Origin: Xestospongia bergquistia
Lineage: Eukaryota > Porifera > Demospongiae > Haplosclerida > Petrosiidae
Reading direction: 5' to 3'
Assembly (NCBI GenBank): GCA_963965975.1
Contig: OZ014418.1
Coordinates: 4,166,775 to 4,230,774 of the forward strand
Length of the DNA stretch: 64,000 bases
In this document: positions 47,408 through 59,407 of the stretch, one piece after another
Layout: the number at the start of each line of letters is the position of its first letter
How positions within the stretch are numbered: the stretch's first letter is position 1
Made by a program: the position numbers and the translations under genes
The notes under the pieces: generated by a model
Seen by the model: only the letters and a program-made list of their open reading frames with translations
Databases searched by the model: none
Told to the model about the DNA's origin: nothing

Positions 47408-48430
47408 GTAATGTTTTCAAGCAGAGTCAGTCATGTCTTGATATTATTACCAAACAACAAATCAATTTAATGTATGAAAAAGCCAATGAAAACATAGTTA
47501 AAGAACTCTTAGAGGGATGATACAACCCAACTACTCTACTTCTTAGGCCTTTAGTGTCCACCAACAATCTAGCTTTTTATTTATGGGTGTAGTTCCTAGC
47601 TACTGTTCTGGCACATATCTATTGGCAATGGACTAATTATACCCATACTTTTAAGGTTGTATGCTTGTATCCTGACAAATATTTTCGTATCCACAAGTAT
47701 ATATCATCCTTTTATAATAGTGACAGTTACTTAATATAATCATTGCGTAAAATATTTGCTACCACTTACGCTTCTGATAATATTATCACAAAAAGCTGAC
47801 CTCTGGAAGTGAGAAATATTATATAAACTACAGCAAAAGAAGTGGTCTCATTAGATATACAAACATTAGTGGCCAGACACTGTTAGTAAACGAGATTATG
47901 TTGTCTTATTTCTTTATTATGGAATATTACAGGTGAGAATATATTATTTACATCAAATTAATATAGTCACTTCTAACACCTGCTCTTTTTAAAATATTAT
48001 GACAACATAACACACAATCTTATGTATATATCACTTTCTATATTCAGCTGTTTTTGAAAGACATCGCTTATTATCATTTTACCTATTATTGTTCAAGACA
48101 AAAAGTTGTGTGTATGTTCACTTTGTATATATATTACTCATTGTTTTAATGATATATGTGACTTCAGAAGCTAGTATAGTGAATGTATAATCTGAAGCCT
48201 AGACATTTGGAACACTATTAAATGAGATTAGTGTGTCAGCTTTGTTGGAGATATTCATTACTAATAAAAAATATCTCTGGTAAGATGTAATGACTACAAC
48301 AAATATATGTACCTTAATGAGTGGGAGTTACACTTCTGGCAACAGAACTATAACCTGAGAGTACAAAGTGATGATCATATAATAATTGCTATGTTCATGA
48401 GTATCAGCTTTTATCACCCATTTTGGTGGA
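47408..48430. other. Gene-poor interval
   Basis: AT-rich; no gene or repeat recognised. Confidence 0.5.
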
Positions 48431-48780
48431 TCATTAGGTGAAACAGTAGCAGAAGGTGATCCTTCCTTTCTGATCTTCTTTGGAACCAATCCACTGGCAG
48501 AAGACTTAACTTGTTTGTTAATGAATCAATCATCTAGAATTTTCATAAACTCATTAAATTCTACAACAACATAATAACAGTTTACATAATTATTTCTTAA
48601 TGCTTACTATCAGAAACCCACAATAATTTGTGTTGAATTATTCCGTTAGGGTTGTCACCTGATCATCTGACTCTTCAGTTACGTATAACAAGTTTAAGAA
48701 CTGCCAGTACTTTTCACATTCCATCTCAGTTGTCACTGGCCCTCGCCACTGGAATTTCTCTAGAAAAGAAAATTAATTAT
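48431..48780 (-). other. Possible minus-strand exons of an unknown gene
   Basis: About 48,770-48,663 reads EKFQWRGPVTTEMECEKYW, then QFLNLLYVTEESDDQ, with AG before and GT after. About 48,530-48,425 reads SASGLVPKKIRKEGS and NDPPKWVIKAD. Both are short and have plausible borders, but no domain was recognised. A GLVPEEKE-like string also occurs at about 52,590 on the same strand. Confidence 0.35.
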
Positions 48781-49555
48781 GCTGTAGCACACAGTCTCAG
48801 CTTTTAACATATTGTTCTAAAGTTAATTCACAATTATTACACATAAATGTTCACATTATGATCTGTATTTTTCTGTTTTGATTGATTCTCCACAAAATCT
48901 CCTTTGGCAGACTTCATGCTCAGGGAAAGTACAGCGCAAATTGTCATAGCAATGTCTTATTACCATTAAAACATTTTGAAAACACTCAGATTTTTCAGCC
49001 AGTCTTAATTTTTATATATATTTTTCAGCAAATTTGCAGCTTGGTTGACTTCAGTAATAGAGACTTGAACATTTTTTGTAATCAGATGAAATCTAGGAAT
49101 ACAATTTATAACAATAATTATTATTTCAATTACCTACCCTTCTGAATCCTTAAATTGATTTTCTAATTTTCTATGGATGGAATAGACCTTGTTCTGAAAA
49201 AAAGTGGATTTTAACAACACTACAAAGTAATTTAAGTAAACCTAAAGATAATGTACGAGTTACATCCTCTTTCTTTTTCCATAACTACTACTCGATCACT
49301 GTTTGGCAATTTGTGACTGCAAAGTTGTCAGTTTTTCTTCTAGTTGATTCTGTTTTAGTTGAAAAGTTTTTGTTAGAGTACAAATATAAGACATTATTAG
49401 ACCCTCCAGGAGATCAGACTGTTTTCGATAACAATAATGATTATCATACCAAATTCACCAAACGTAAAGACAACAAAATTAGAAAAATCAAATCACATTA
49501 AGGCTACAGAATTTTCTAAGAATAACATGTGTTCACAGTTTATACATTAACAATT
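48781..49555. other. Gene-poor interval
   Basis: AT-rich; small open frames without support. Confidence 0.5.
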
Positions 49556-49559
49556 TCAC

Positions 49560-51200
49560 ACATTTAACACCTCAACAACATAACTTAACACTTTAACACA
49601 TACGTCAATCTGCATCTCTCCAACACTTCTTCTCACTTTCAGGCTGATGCTCCTTTCATTTCTCTGACTCCAGCCATTTCTCACAGTTTCACAAAATTGT
49701 CTTGATGCAGTCCTTTGTTGAGAATGTCAGAAATCATTTCATCAGTTCGGCAATATTTCAGTTTTACGGTCCCATTGTTGATTTGTTCCCAAATAAAGTA
49801 GTATTTTATTCCTATATGCTCTGCTTGTCCATGGAATTGTGGATTTGTGGCCATACAAATTGCAGACTGGTTGTCTTCAAAAATCACTGTAGCTTTAATT
49901 GGTTCATTCTTTAAGTCAGTCATAAGTTGTCACAACCAGATTTCTGGTGCTGTCCCTGCTAATGCCATATACACAGCTTCAGCAGTTGACAGTGCCACAT
50001 ACATTTGCTTCTTGCTCCTCCAGTTTATAGCTTTTCCACCAATCTAGAACATTTATCCAGATGTTGATTTGTGGTCATTAAGGTCTCCTGCCCTATCAAC
50101 ATAAGAGTATCCACTACAGTCTTTTGAATTTTTCTTGCTGTAAAGTGTACCAGGATTTAGGATACCATTCAGATATCGCATGATACTTTTAACAGCAATC
50201 TAATGCCACTCAGTCAGTTTGACACAAAATCTTGTCACATTACTCACTGCATACATGATATCTGGTCTCATCCTAGTTGACAAATATAGTAGGCTGCCAA
50301 CGGCTGAATGATACAATCCTGGATCACAGTATTTTGTTGCTTTCACAAGTTTCAAGCTAGTGTTAACTGGACTAGTGACTGCTTTGGCATTTTCATACCT
50401 TAATTTCTGCAAGATACTTTCCACATATACTGGCTGACCAATCCATATTCCTCCACTTCTCACATCCTGAATAAGTTTAACACATAAAAATAATATAGCT
50501 TACCCATGTCTTTCACTTCAAACTGCTTGGCAAGGGCTTTCTTGACTTCTACCATCCGTTTGTCACTCTTTCTAGCTAGCACAATATCATCGACGTAGAT
50601 GTCAAAGATGAGCATTTCTCCTTCTGAAGCTACAAAGAGGAAGCGAGCACTGCTTGTCTGCAAAACCCATTTTCTTCAACTGTCTATCCAGTGCAAATTT
50701 CCAACATCATGGTGACTGTTTTAGGGCATAAAGGTTACGTTTCAGTTTGCAGAGCAAGTGCTCTTGAACCTTTACAACAAAATCCTTTGGCTGCGTCATG
50801 TACACCTCCTCATGCAATTCACCATTCAAGAAAAAGTTGTCACGTCCATCTGGTGCAACTTCAAACCATTCTGTACCACCAATGAGATCACTGTACAGAT
50901 TGATTCAAATCTAATCACTAGACAAAACGTTTTGTCATAATTAAGTCCTAATTTTTGAGAGAATCCTTGAGCCATAAGTCAAGCCTTGTGTAGTTCTACT
51001 GACCTATCAGCATCGATTTTCCACTTGAACACCCACTTGTTGCCAACAGCTTTTCGGTATTTGGCAGTTCCACCAAGTCCCAGACATTATTAGTATAAAG
51101 AGATTCACTCTAGAGTTTTATTGTCTACTTCCTTGAACTCAGAACTAATTTGTTTTATCCTCTTCCTCTATTGTGTCTTCAGTGTCAGTAGTTAATATGT
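49560..51200 (-). mobile_element. Fossil Ty1/Copia retrotransposon fragment
   Basis: Minus strand. From right to left there is the start of the reverse transcriptase (about 51,060-50,990), a YVDDIVLA core block (about 50,600), the GSLLYLSTRMRPDIMYAV connector (about 50,290) and an RNase H end with FEDNQSAICMA and HIGIKYYFI (about 49,880-49,800). This C-terminal pol layout is that of Ty1/Copia. Gag, protease and most of the integrase are absent. LTRs were not identified with certainty. It is a broken fragment with several breaks and looks old. Confidence 0.85.
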
Positions 51201-52039
51201 GTAGTAGTTTGTGTCAGTTGGTAAAAGTTTTGTACATGACTATTCAAATATTTTTTTAATTACAAAAAATGCATAAAATCAAAGCTATAATAATAACTAT
51301 TACATACATGTAACGCAGGGAAATATTTAAAAATATAGAACCTATATATGCTAGATTATTCAATTAAAAATGTCTGCCAAGCATGCATAGGTACTACAAT
51401 AACTTTTTTTTATATGATAATATGTCTAGCATGCATTATTGATAATAGTCTGCAACAATATAAAAGGTTAGGATTCTCGAGATGTAATGAAAACAAGTTC
51501 AACTAAGCTCACCAACAATCGGAGAGTCCACTTTCCATGCAACTATAGACTCCATGAAATCGAGAGGTTGTTAACAAATGATAAAGTTGTTTTCACTTTC
51601 TAAAGTTTCAAGAATCTGCCATGACTGCCAAAGATATAACTGTTGTTTATGTTAAGTTGACATTGATATCAGTGGATAAAATATCGTAATGGAACTGCAA
51701 GAGAGTATCTGTTTGTTATGCACTACAGTCGGGTAAGATAGCCAAAGTGCTTCGTGTGAATCTCAGTTGGACAACGTTGTCACATTACATTCCTATTACG
51801 CATTTATTGCAGTATTAATGCACAACTATGCAAAAGTACTGCAGATGCATTTGTCCGGGAAAGAGTTGTTCAGTACATGTTAGTATATATACTCCACAAT
51901 CATAGCTGTTATTTTGACCAGGATCCTATTGTAATATTAATAAATGATACAAACTATCTATAACTTACTATTGGACAATAAACAGGAAATTTGCTAAAGT
52001 CTCTTTCCGTACTATATTTACTGAGATATTCATGTGTAA
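51201..52039. other. Gene-poor interval
   Basis: AT-rich; nothing recognised. Confidence 0.5.
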
Positions 52040-52340
52040 GATATCTGAATGAATAGATAGATAACACAGGTTGATAGATATGATAGAGATAAGATAGAAT
52101 GAAAGATAACTAGTTAAGATGGACTTGATTGATGAAATAGACCAATAACATAAGATCGATAGATAAGACAGAGTGATAAGGTAGATTGATAGGTAGATAA
52201 GATTGATTAAATGATAAGAATGATAGATTAATGAGACAGATAGTAGATAAGTAGATAAGATAGATAGATTGATAAGATAGATAAATAGATAAGATTGATA
52301 GATAAAATAGACACATAAGATAGATTGATAGATGAACAGC
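52040..52340. repeat. (GATA)n-like imperfect microsatellite
   Basis: GATAGATAAGATAGAT-type repetition with point changes. The minus-strand frame over it is a translation of the repeat. Confidence 0.9.
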
Positions 52341-52359
52341 TATAAATGAGCCATATACT

Positions 52360-52730
52360 TTTAATAGTACTAACATACTTCTTAAGATTTGTACCAACTT
52401 CTCTTGGCTCTCCTTTATCATATTAGTGTTACTTGTTTCCACTTCAACTTCCATTATAGAAGACAACTCATTATCACTGTTGCCTAGCAACTCCTATTCT
52501 TCAATAATTATAGTATGCACATCATTTTTTACTTCAAGTTCTTTATGGTCCATCAAATGCTACACCTCTTTCTCTTCTGGTACCAACCCTCTTGTCGCAT
52601 CATTCAAATTGATTGTGTTAGGTTTTTTAGTTTTCTTTGTTGATAAATATTTTCTTTTTCTCTTGGTTGTAGTATTAGTGGTCAGAAGTTTTTGTACTAT
52701 ACAGTTTGGATCATAAGAACCAGGGGACAC
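52360..52730 (-). other. Possible minus-strand exon of an unknown gene
   Basis: It reads Lys/Thr-rich TTTKRKRKYLSTKKTKK, then NLNDATRGLVPEEKE, and after two stops LLGNSDNELSSIMEVEVETS and IKESQEKLVQILR. The charged composition looks protein-like, but the stops and lack of a domain leave it unassigned. Confidence 0.3.
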
Positions 52731-53136
52731 AATAACACCAAAGAACCAACAACCACTAAATGGACAAATGACATTAACAATGGATCAATGGATACGTGGA
52801 AATAATAATAGTTGCATAAATAAATAGAACAGAATACAATAGAAGTACTACTAGTTAGCTCTAATGGATACATACCAGTTATCAACTGGTATGAGAATCA
52901 TCTTTCGTCAAATATATTCATATTTTAAATTTTAGTCCAGGACTTAAGATGAAAATGTAATCTCTCTGGTGAACTAAAAGTGATAGACGAATACATAGTT
53001 AGACAGATGGATGAATGGACAGATAGATAATATACAGATGAATTGATAAACTAAGAAACTATAACAATTACTTACAATTTCACATTAACACCATAGACTC
53101 TATCATCAAAAAGTCGACTACAGAAGAAAGAATTAA

Positions 53137-53149
53137 CCCTTCAACTGCG
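53137..53149 (+). repeat. Left terminal inverted repeat of piggyBac
   Basis: CCCTTCAACTGCG directly follows TTAA. It pairs with 55,566-55,582, exactly over the first six bases (CCCTTC) and loosely further in. Confidence 0.75.
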
Positions 53150-53696
53150 TTATTCAATTATTGCTCGTTAGGGGCGTGGTGCGGGATAAAAATTGCTTGA
53201 ATCAACTATTGTGCTGTCTTACCATTTCAGGGCGTTTTGAGGTTTCTATTTATAGTAGAAGTCTAAAAATAACTTTGTGGTTAGCCACGAGGTTCTGATG
53301 GAAGAAGGGAGTCAGCAAGAGAGTTGTAATCTATCGATGCTCGTACCTTTGTCTACATATAAACGGTAACTTTATAACTGACTGGTTCGTTAGAATTAGT
53401 CTTCCTTTGGCCTATATTCCTCTTTCATAGGCTATTGTTGGTATCGGATTACTGTTGAATGAAATGGACTCGTCGAAGCTACTTTCAACCTAGCTGTGTG
53501 TGACGAAATATGGTACGTGACATCAAGGTTGATAGCAAGATATGGAAAATGTTACTTATCCACAAAATAGGTCAGTGCGAAGGTCTGTGTTGATTCGAGT
53601 GAGTTGTTAGACTATATGTTTTTGTGTTGTCTTTATACCCAGAGATTATATTATAAAATATGAAGAACAAGGAGTAATGATACATGAATATATATA

Positions 53697-53716
53697 TGGT
53701 GTGTGTGTGTGTGTGT
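53697..53716. repeat. (GT)n microsatellite inside piggyBac
   Basis: A GTGTGTGTGTGTGTG run between the transposase stop codon and the left end. Confidence 0.9.
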
Positions 53717-53745
53717 AAATGATTGTTAAAAATAGAAAAAATGTT

Positions 53746-55455
53746 CTACTTGTAGCTTTTGAGTGTATGGTACTTTTTGAAACATGGGTGTATGCATAGA
53801 TGAATGTCACATACGTCACATTTGATACTGGTTTGCTTTCTTTTTCCGGACTTTCGCCTGCTGCAGATTTTACAGTCCCTTTTTATACTAGGTACTGGAA
53901 AATGGCGACCAGTTAGTCTGAGAGGAACATCTTGGGGTGCTGCAGATACTGAACGTACAGTTGACTGCTCGTTGATGAGAGCTCGAGCTACCTCAAGCCG
54001 AAAGTCCATATGGGAGAGACAATGACCAGGTGTAGATTCTATGTACATGATATAAGCATTTACGAGGGTGGTATCTAGGATGTGGAAAAATATTCGTTTC
54101 CACCATTTCTTGGAAAAATGAGGAAATCCATAGTACGTTACCAGCTGATCAGCTTTGTCCACACCTCCCATGTAAGTGTTGTATTTATGAATTATTGCTG
54201 GTTTCTGGATGGTCTCTATTCCCCCTTGACAAGCACTAGTTCTTTGGATCTCTACCATAGAGTCGTCATCAATAGTAGAAAGAGCAGCTACAACTCTTTT
54301 ATCCATCCATTTGATTCCGAGTATACATCCATCACGGTATGTTATGACTTCACCTTTTTGTACATGTTTCCTCTTGAACCAGTCAGGTATCCCCTTTCTG
54401 TTCAGCCTGACTGTACCACAGCTTCCAGAGCCATTTTCGTAGAGCCTTTTACACAGGTCTGGACTTGTGTAGAAGTTGTCAAAAAAGAAGTTGTACCCCT
54501 TACCTAGAAGGTCAGCTGCTAGAGAGAGAACAACATGACTTGACAGCGGTAACTTTCCATCTCGTTCATCACATTTTCCAGTATAGATGTCAAAATTCCA
54601 GGTATAGCCACTTTTGGCATCAGCCAGTACCCAAGCTTTGATTCCCCATTTGTTTGGCTTCTTAGGAAGGTACTGTAGAAATGACAGCCGACCTTTGTAA
54701 CTGATAATGCTCTCATCTACACTACAGTTCTGGTTTGGTGTATATGATGATTTGAACTGAGCAATGAGGTGAGTGATAATTGGCCGAATTTTATATAAAC
54801 GATCATGTCCAGCTTGGCCATAGGAGATGTACTTGTCATTGTCTGAGAGATGGAGAAACTTCAGTAGAAGCAAGAACCTATCACGAGACATTACTTTACG
54901 AAAGCCATCATTAAGAAATGGCCAACTTGTGCGCCAATAACTTGGAATACTTGGTAAGCTGACAATACCCATGGTTATAATTAACGATAGGAAGTTATAT
55001 AATTCTCCAAGAGTGAATCTACGTTTACTAAAATCATGAGCTCGAGCTCTGGGGTGTTCATGAAGATAGTCCACATGAGATTGTAAATACTGCTGACCAT
55101 AGAGGTTAGTTTGTTTTAATATTTCATTACTTAGAGTGTCTGTCCATAGATGCTTAAAAAATATTACTGGTTCTGCTCCAGACAATTGAGTGGTTGGTCC
55201 TGGTTTTTCTTGATACTGAGGAATACTAATATCAGGATAATTTGTAGGAGAAGTTGAAGAAGAGGTGGTACCAGAAGAAGAGAAAGTTGTAGTAATATTA
55301 CTAGTTTCTTCATCTGAAAAACAATCATCTTTTTTTTCATTATCATCATTTTCATCAATAAAACCATCGAAATCGTCATCGCTAAAATCGCTATCTATTT
55401 CTTCCATTAATTGTAACAATGTCTCAGGATCATTAGAGCTTAGAAAACGAGCCAT
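53746..55455 (-). CDS. piggyBac transposase (DDE_Tnp_1_7), 569 aa
   Basis: It catalyses cut-and-paste transposition at TTAA. The frame is open upstream to a TTG at 55,482, but the first ATG is at 55,455 (MARFLSSNDPETLL). An acidic, Ser/Thr-rich N-terminal tail (residues about 1-80) precedes the DDE domain. FKHLWTDTLSNEIL (about 100) begins the structured part. The three catalytic Asp residues appear in their family contexts: D247 in SVDESIISYKGR, D326 in FFFDNFYTS, D433 in GGVDKADQ. The C-terminal Cys-rich domain (about 528-558: CKIC, CDVC, CIHPC, H) forms the zinc cross-brace that binds DNA. The length is near the family's usual 560-610. No internal stop or frameshift. Activity is inferred from intactness and not shown. 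Confidence 0.95.
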   Translation of the reverse strand: MARFLSSNDPETLLQLMEEIDSDFSDDDFDGFIDENDDNEKKDDCFSDEETSNITTTFSSSGTTSSSTSPTNYPDISIPQYQEKPGPTTQLSGAEPVIFFKHLWTDTLSNEILKQTNLYGQQYLQSHVDYLHEHPRARAHDFSKRRFTLGELYNFLSLIITMGIVSLPSIPSYWRTSWPFLNDGFRKVMSRDRFLLLLKFLHLSDNDKYISYGQAGHDRLYKIRPIITHLIAQFKSSYTPNQNCSVDESIISYKGRLSFLQYLPKKPNKWGIKAWVLADAKSGYTWNFDIYTGKCDERDGKLPLSSHVVLSLAADLLGKGYNFFFDNFYTSPDLCKRLYENGSGSCGTVRLNRKGIPDWFKRKHVQKGEVITYRDGCILGIKWMDKRVVAALSTIDDDSMVEIQRTSACQGGIETIQKPAIIHKYNTYMGGVDKADQLVTYYGFPHFSKKWWKRIFFHILDTTLVNAYIMYIESTPGHCLSHMDFRLEVARALINEQSTVRSVSAAPQDVPLRLTGRHFPVPSIKRDCKICSRRKSGKRKQTSIKCDVCDIHLCIHPCFKKYHTLKSYK

Positions 55456-55565
55456 TTCAAAAAAAAAAATCGATGCAAACAAGCGAATGTTTTTATAATA
55501 CTTCCAGGTGCCTAAAAGAGCCTTCCGCGTTTTGCAATGAAATTGGGTGGGGCTCCTTATGGAGC

Positions 55566-55582
55566 CTTCCGCAAACGAAGGG
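55566..55582 (-). repeat. Right terminal inverted repeat of piggyBac
   Basis: CTTCCGCAAACGAAGGG directly precedes TTAA. Reverse complement starts CCCTTCG. Confidence 0.75.
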
Positions 55583-55586
55583 TTAA

Positions 55587-56965
55587 ATATATGAACATCA
55601 TCACATTTATCTCCTAGATCAACCCAGAAATATCTAAAATATACTATATGTAGAAATGATTTAGGATTAATATTTTATAATATATTATAAAATATTACTG
55701 TTTTAAACTTCTACTTACAGATTTAATGATGCTATTGTTGAGCCTTGAGGTACTTGCCATTCTGTAAACATTCTAAATCAGATCCTATTATTGACAGTAC
55801 AGTACGACTGATACTTGGTCTGTTTGGTCTGTAGGATAGTACACTATAGGAGAGAGAGAGGAAGAGAGAGAGTGTGTGCTACATTAATTCATCCAACTAC
55901 TCACAGGTCATCACTAGGGCACTAGAATTAGATGGTTTTGTCAATGATCTTGTCTGAGGGTGTTAAGTTTCATCAATAATTGGTGATCAATGGATTCTCA
56001 TTATTTACAATAATAATATTATTATAAGAGTAACATCATTTTTTAAGTACAATGATATCAAATTACGTGTCAATATGACTCACCTTCTACTTCAACATAC
56101 ATTTTCTCATTTGGAGCAGTTGATGACATATCAAGTAGACTCTGTGCTTCCTGTGAGCCCTATCAATAATTAAACGGGTGCGGTGGATTAATTAAATGGG
56201 TGTGGTAATTATTAATTAATACCTTATTTCGACTAAGCTTGGTCCTTTGTTTACAATAAACTGTAGGAAAAAACATGTCATTACATAATAAATATCATCT
56301 ATCCATTACAAGTTTACAATATCCATTCTTTTTAAGTATTTCTTTCATATATATTGTAATGTCATCTAAGTTTTTGTTAATAAATTGTCTGGATTCTACA
56401 AAAACATTACATTATTAACTAAAATAAATTTATTAATACTACTAATACAATCATTTGACTGTCATATGATCATCATGTGACTATTATACTAATACCTTGT
56501 GTGGTGGTAATCACTTACCACTTTAATGATGTAAAGAATTATTTCACTGATCATGTCTGGTATGAATTACTACAGAGAGGTATATCAGACCTTGAAATGT
56601 AAATAATTATAATTACTTTTTTGATATAATAAATGAAAAGAAATGTGAATGGGCCTGTAAATTAATGCTATGTAACTAACTCTAACCATTATAAGGTACA
56701 TTGTTTCATTAATGGAATCTACAGACAATACAGACTTACTATAAATTCAAAACTATTGTAATTCAATATGCGAGGCCTAATAGAAACCAAAAAGTAACCT
56801 TTGTAGTTGATTGTTCAATAATTGAAGCCTGGATAGGAGATAGATACTATTTCAACTGAACTAACATGTAGTCATGTAGTCATGTATAAACAAGCTCTAA
56901 TACATACATATAGATCATTATATGGACATGCTCTGGAAACTGTATTATCCTTACTTTTGTATCTA
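55587..56965. other. Interval with one possible minus-strand exon
   Basis: At 56,155-56,083 the minus strand reads GSQEAQSLLDMSSTAP, then NEKMYVEV, followed by GTGAG. It could be an exon. A short GA-rich tract lies at 55,850-55,872. The rest is AT-rich and unassigned. Confidence 0.35.
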
Positions 56966-57050
56966 ATAACTTTGCTATGTGCAACCTGTATATAACCATA
57001 TACTAGTAAAATCAACCAATCAATTTCAATGTTGTAGTCTAATAGCAGTC

Positions 57051-57086
<36 letters not shown>

Positions 57087-57168
57087 ATATATATATACAT
57101 AACTGTAAAAATTGATTAGTTGATTTAACCAATATTATGGTTATATAGGTTGCATGTAGCAAAGTTAT
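56966..57168. mobile_element. MITE-like inverted repeat with (GT)n/(TA)n core
   Basis: The left arm ATAACTTTGCTATGTGCAAC is mirrored by GTTGCATGTAGCAAAGTTAT at the right. Inside, ATCAACCAATCAATTT pairs with AAATTGATTAGTTGAT. Arms of about 65 bp flank a microsatellite at about 57,055-57,100. No coding capacity. Confidence 0.75.
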
Positions 57169-57739
57169 TATATAAATGTAAAATCAACATTATAATGTTT
57201 TTACTCCTAACTACCACACTAAATATAGTCAATCGATTTTAATAATATATTAATAATATACTAATTACTCTCAATTAATTGAACTAAAAACAAATTCTTT
57301 AAATCTGAACATATTCATAGCAAAAGCTGTAATTTTTTAAACAACTAATTTACTCACTATATTAACAAAGGTAAACCAACTCTCTTCTTAATAACATTCC
57401 TAATACTACATTTTTTTACTGACAATAGAGCCACACCACTTCCATAATACAAGTGGTCATTACTTGAAGACATGCCTTAAGCCTCAAACTCCAAAATAAA
57501 AGCAACTAAATTGAAGTCCAGTTCAAATAGACTAAGGTGAATTAAAATATGATGTCATCTTTTAAATTGTACTAACCTTTTCTGCAGACATTGTAGATAT
57601 ATCAATAAGGTTACCATATTTCAATTATAACTTATTTTATTAATAATGGCAACTCTGTTAAGATCATAGCAATAACTATGAGTTTATTACTAATACATTG
57701 TGCTTTTTTTAGTCCAAGATCATAAGTCTAAAGCTACAA
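57169..57739. other. Gene-poor interval
   Basis: Very AT-rich; nothing recognised. Confidence 0.5.
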
Positions 57740-58640
57740 TCATCTAGTTTACCCTATACTGTAATAATAACTAATACTGTAAATAGTAACATGAAGTCCA
57801 AGATGGCGAAAAGTGTAATTAGACTCTCTAACTTTTAAACTTGATGGTATAGTAACAAAGGTAGCAGCATTAACTGTTATACTTCCAGTATAATTGTATC
57901 GAGTTAAATATGAGATGTTAATTTGAACTGGACTAGAAATCTTTGTAAGAACAATCATTTCGATATTATTGAATTGTTTATATTGTCTCAAGAACGCAAT
58001 ATGGAATTCACTTGCATAGCTAGAAAACCCAACCTCAGCATTATTAACAACTATATTATTATAGATATTGTTATTAACATTAATTAACATGGACTTACAT
58101 TACCTATAAGAGTGAATATTATGATTAGCTGAAGTAACTTCATCATCACAATTTTCTCAAGTTTTAATACAGCTGTCAGATATATTCATAATTTCAATTA
58201 CAAGTTCTAATTTTAATATCCTGCTATTTTGGTGCATTTTAAGCGACAATAACTTGTTATTAATTAAACTAAATCCTGGTATATCAACTCCTTTGTGTTT
58301 TAAAACAACTGTGAAATGGTGCATTCTTAATGTAGTCGCAATGATATTAACAAATTTGGTACAATGCATGTAATGTAACAGTATTATTGCTACCAGTTTT
58401 AACATTGTTCATAACAATAACACATTGTTGTATTTTTTGAGCTTAGTCAGTTCTATATTTTGTCTAGTTTTACGATAACTACAGTACTATAACTACAGTA
58501 CTATTTCTACAACCAATTCATAACATTTTCCCATTACTTTGTATTCATTAGATTCATGCAATATTATATTATAAACAAAATTATATATAGGTTATCATGA
58601 CATGGTAGAATTAAATATACTGAACAATGTGTGTACATTA
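57740..58640 (-). pseudogene. IgGFc-binding-type N-terminal domain, downstream unit(s)
   Basis: ATG at 58,146 gives a hydrophobic signal-like start (MMKLLQLIIIFTLIGNVSP) followed by a possible donor. The domain continues YASEFHIAFLRQYKQFNNIE, SSPVQINISYLTRYNYTGSI, VNAATFVTIPSSLKV and HLGLHV (58,030-57,800). E/F-HIAFL, TPV-x-I, YTGSI and IPSSL match the IgGFc_binding N-terminal domain, a secreted or surface adhesive module. Upstream, 58,620-58,490 holds a separate broken piece with the YLALPCHD-like and GCRNSTVVIV blocks of the same family. The unit is therefore incomplete and rearranged. The frame 58,157-58,405 is of unknown meaning. Confidence 0.55.
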
Positions 58641-58789
58641 GTGTAGTCATATATTTATTATACAGTTACATAGCATTTAACATTATAATATAAAGCATGT
58701 AAATTATAATACATGCAATACAGTGATTAAATTTAACATTGCACAAAAACTTATTCATTACTTTAAACTAATTGTCCTCATTCTGTAAT

Positions 58790-59407
58790 GTACTTATTAG
58801 TGGCTAAAATTCAATTTAGTCAGTCATATTCTGAGGTAGTTGTATATTTTGTGTGGGTGTAATAGTAACTGTTGTGTTATCTCTACAACCAACTAATAGG
58901 ATTTATCCATAAACATTGTTTACTTTAGTTTCATATGATATTCCATAATAAACATTCTCATCTGTAGGTTGATCATGACATGGTAGAGCTAAATAAGTTG
59001 AACCTAGTTCATCAGTATGTCCAACCATAACAACAGAGATACCTATAGGAATGATCTTACATCTAGTCCATGATGACAATAATCATAATTTAACTCTCAC
59101 ACTTGTAAACTTGATGGTACAAGGACAAGTGTAGCACCATTAACTGCTGTCGTTCCAGCATAGCTGTATTCAGTAGAAGATATGATATTAAACTGAACTG
59201 GAGTGGAACTCCTAGTAAGAATTCTCATTGCAATATAACTAGTTGCAAGAATGCGTCATGGAATTCACTTGCATAGTTACACAGCAAATCATGTTTAGCA
59301 TCAACCTCTATATGTATATTAATAGTTATTTAAATATAAAGAGAAGCATCAACATTATCTATTAGAGTTAGAGCTGTGGTTAGTTGTAGTATGTTCTTCA
59401 ATAACAT
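58790..59407 (-). pseudogene. IgGFc-binding-type N-terminal domain, upstream unit
   Basis: ATG at 59,407 starts a signal-like peptide (MLLKNILQLTTALTLIDNV). A stop follows within ten codons. Then come IEVDAKHDLLCNYASEFHDA, in other frames STPVQFNIISSTEYSYAGTT and NGATLVLVPSSLQV, next GISVVMVGHTDELGSTYLAL with PCHDQ, and finally LLVGCRDNTTVTITPTQNIQ near 58,800. The order SEFH-AFL, TPVQ, IPSSL-like, VGHTDE-x2-YLAL, DNTTVTITPTQ is that of IgGFc-binding N-terminal domains. It is parallel to the unit at 57.7-58.1 kb, so a tandem duplication is likely. Broken by several stops or frame changes, unless short introns explain some of them. Confidence 0.6.

Larger units (their letters stand above)
53137..55582 (-). 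mobile_element. piggyBac transposon, apparently whole
   Basis: TTAA lies at both edges (53,133-53,136 and 55,583-55,586). The terminal inverted repeats start CCCTTCAACTGCG at the left and, in reverse complement, CCCTTCGTTTGCGGAAG at the right. The right end also has two subterminal copies of AGCCTTCCGC. The 2,446-bp element holds one long transposase ORF with no breaks, about 600 bp of 3' non-coding DNA and about 127 bp 5' of the start codon. TTAA duplication and 5'-CCC ends are piggyBac hallmarks. The uninserted site would read AAGAA-TTAA-ATATATG. Confidence 0.9.

Noticed and set aside
50691-50940. Plus-strand frames of 60-64 codons
   Set aside because: They are antisense to the Copia reverse transcriptase fragment.
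55456-55482. Nine-codon N-terminal extension of the piggyBac transposase
   Set aside because: It would start at TTG; the first ATG is at 55,455 and fits the family N-terminus.
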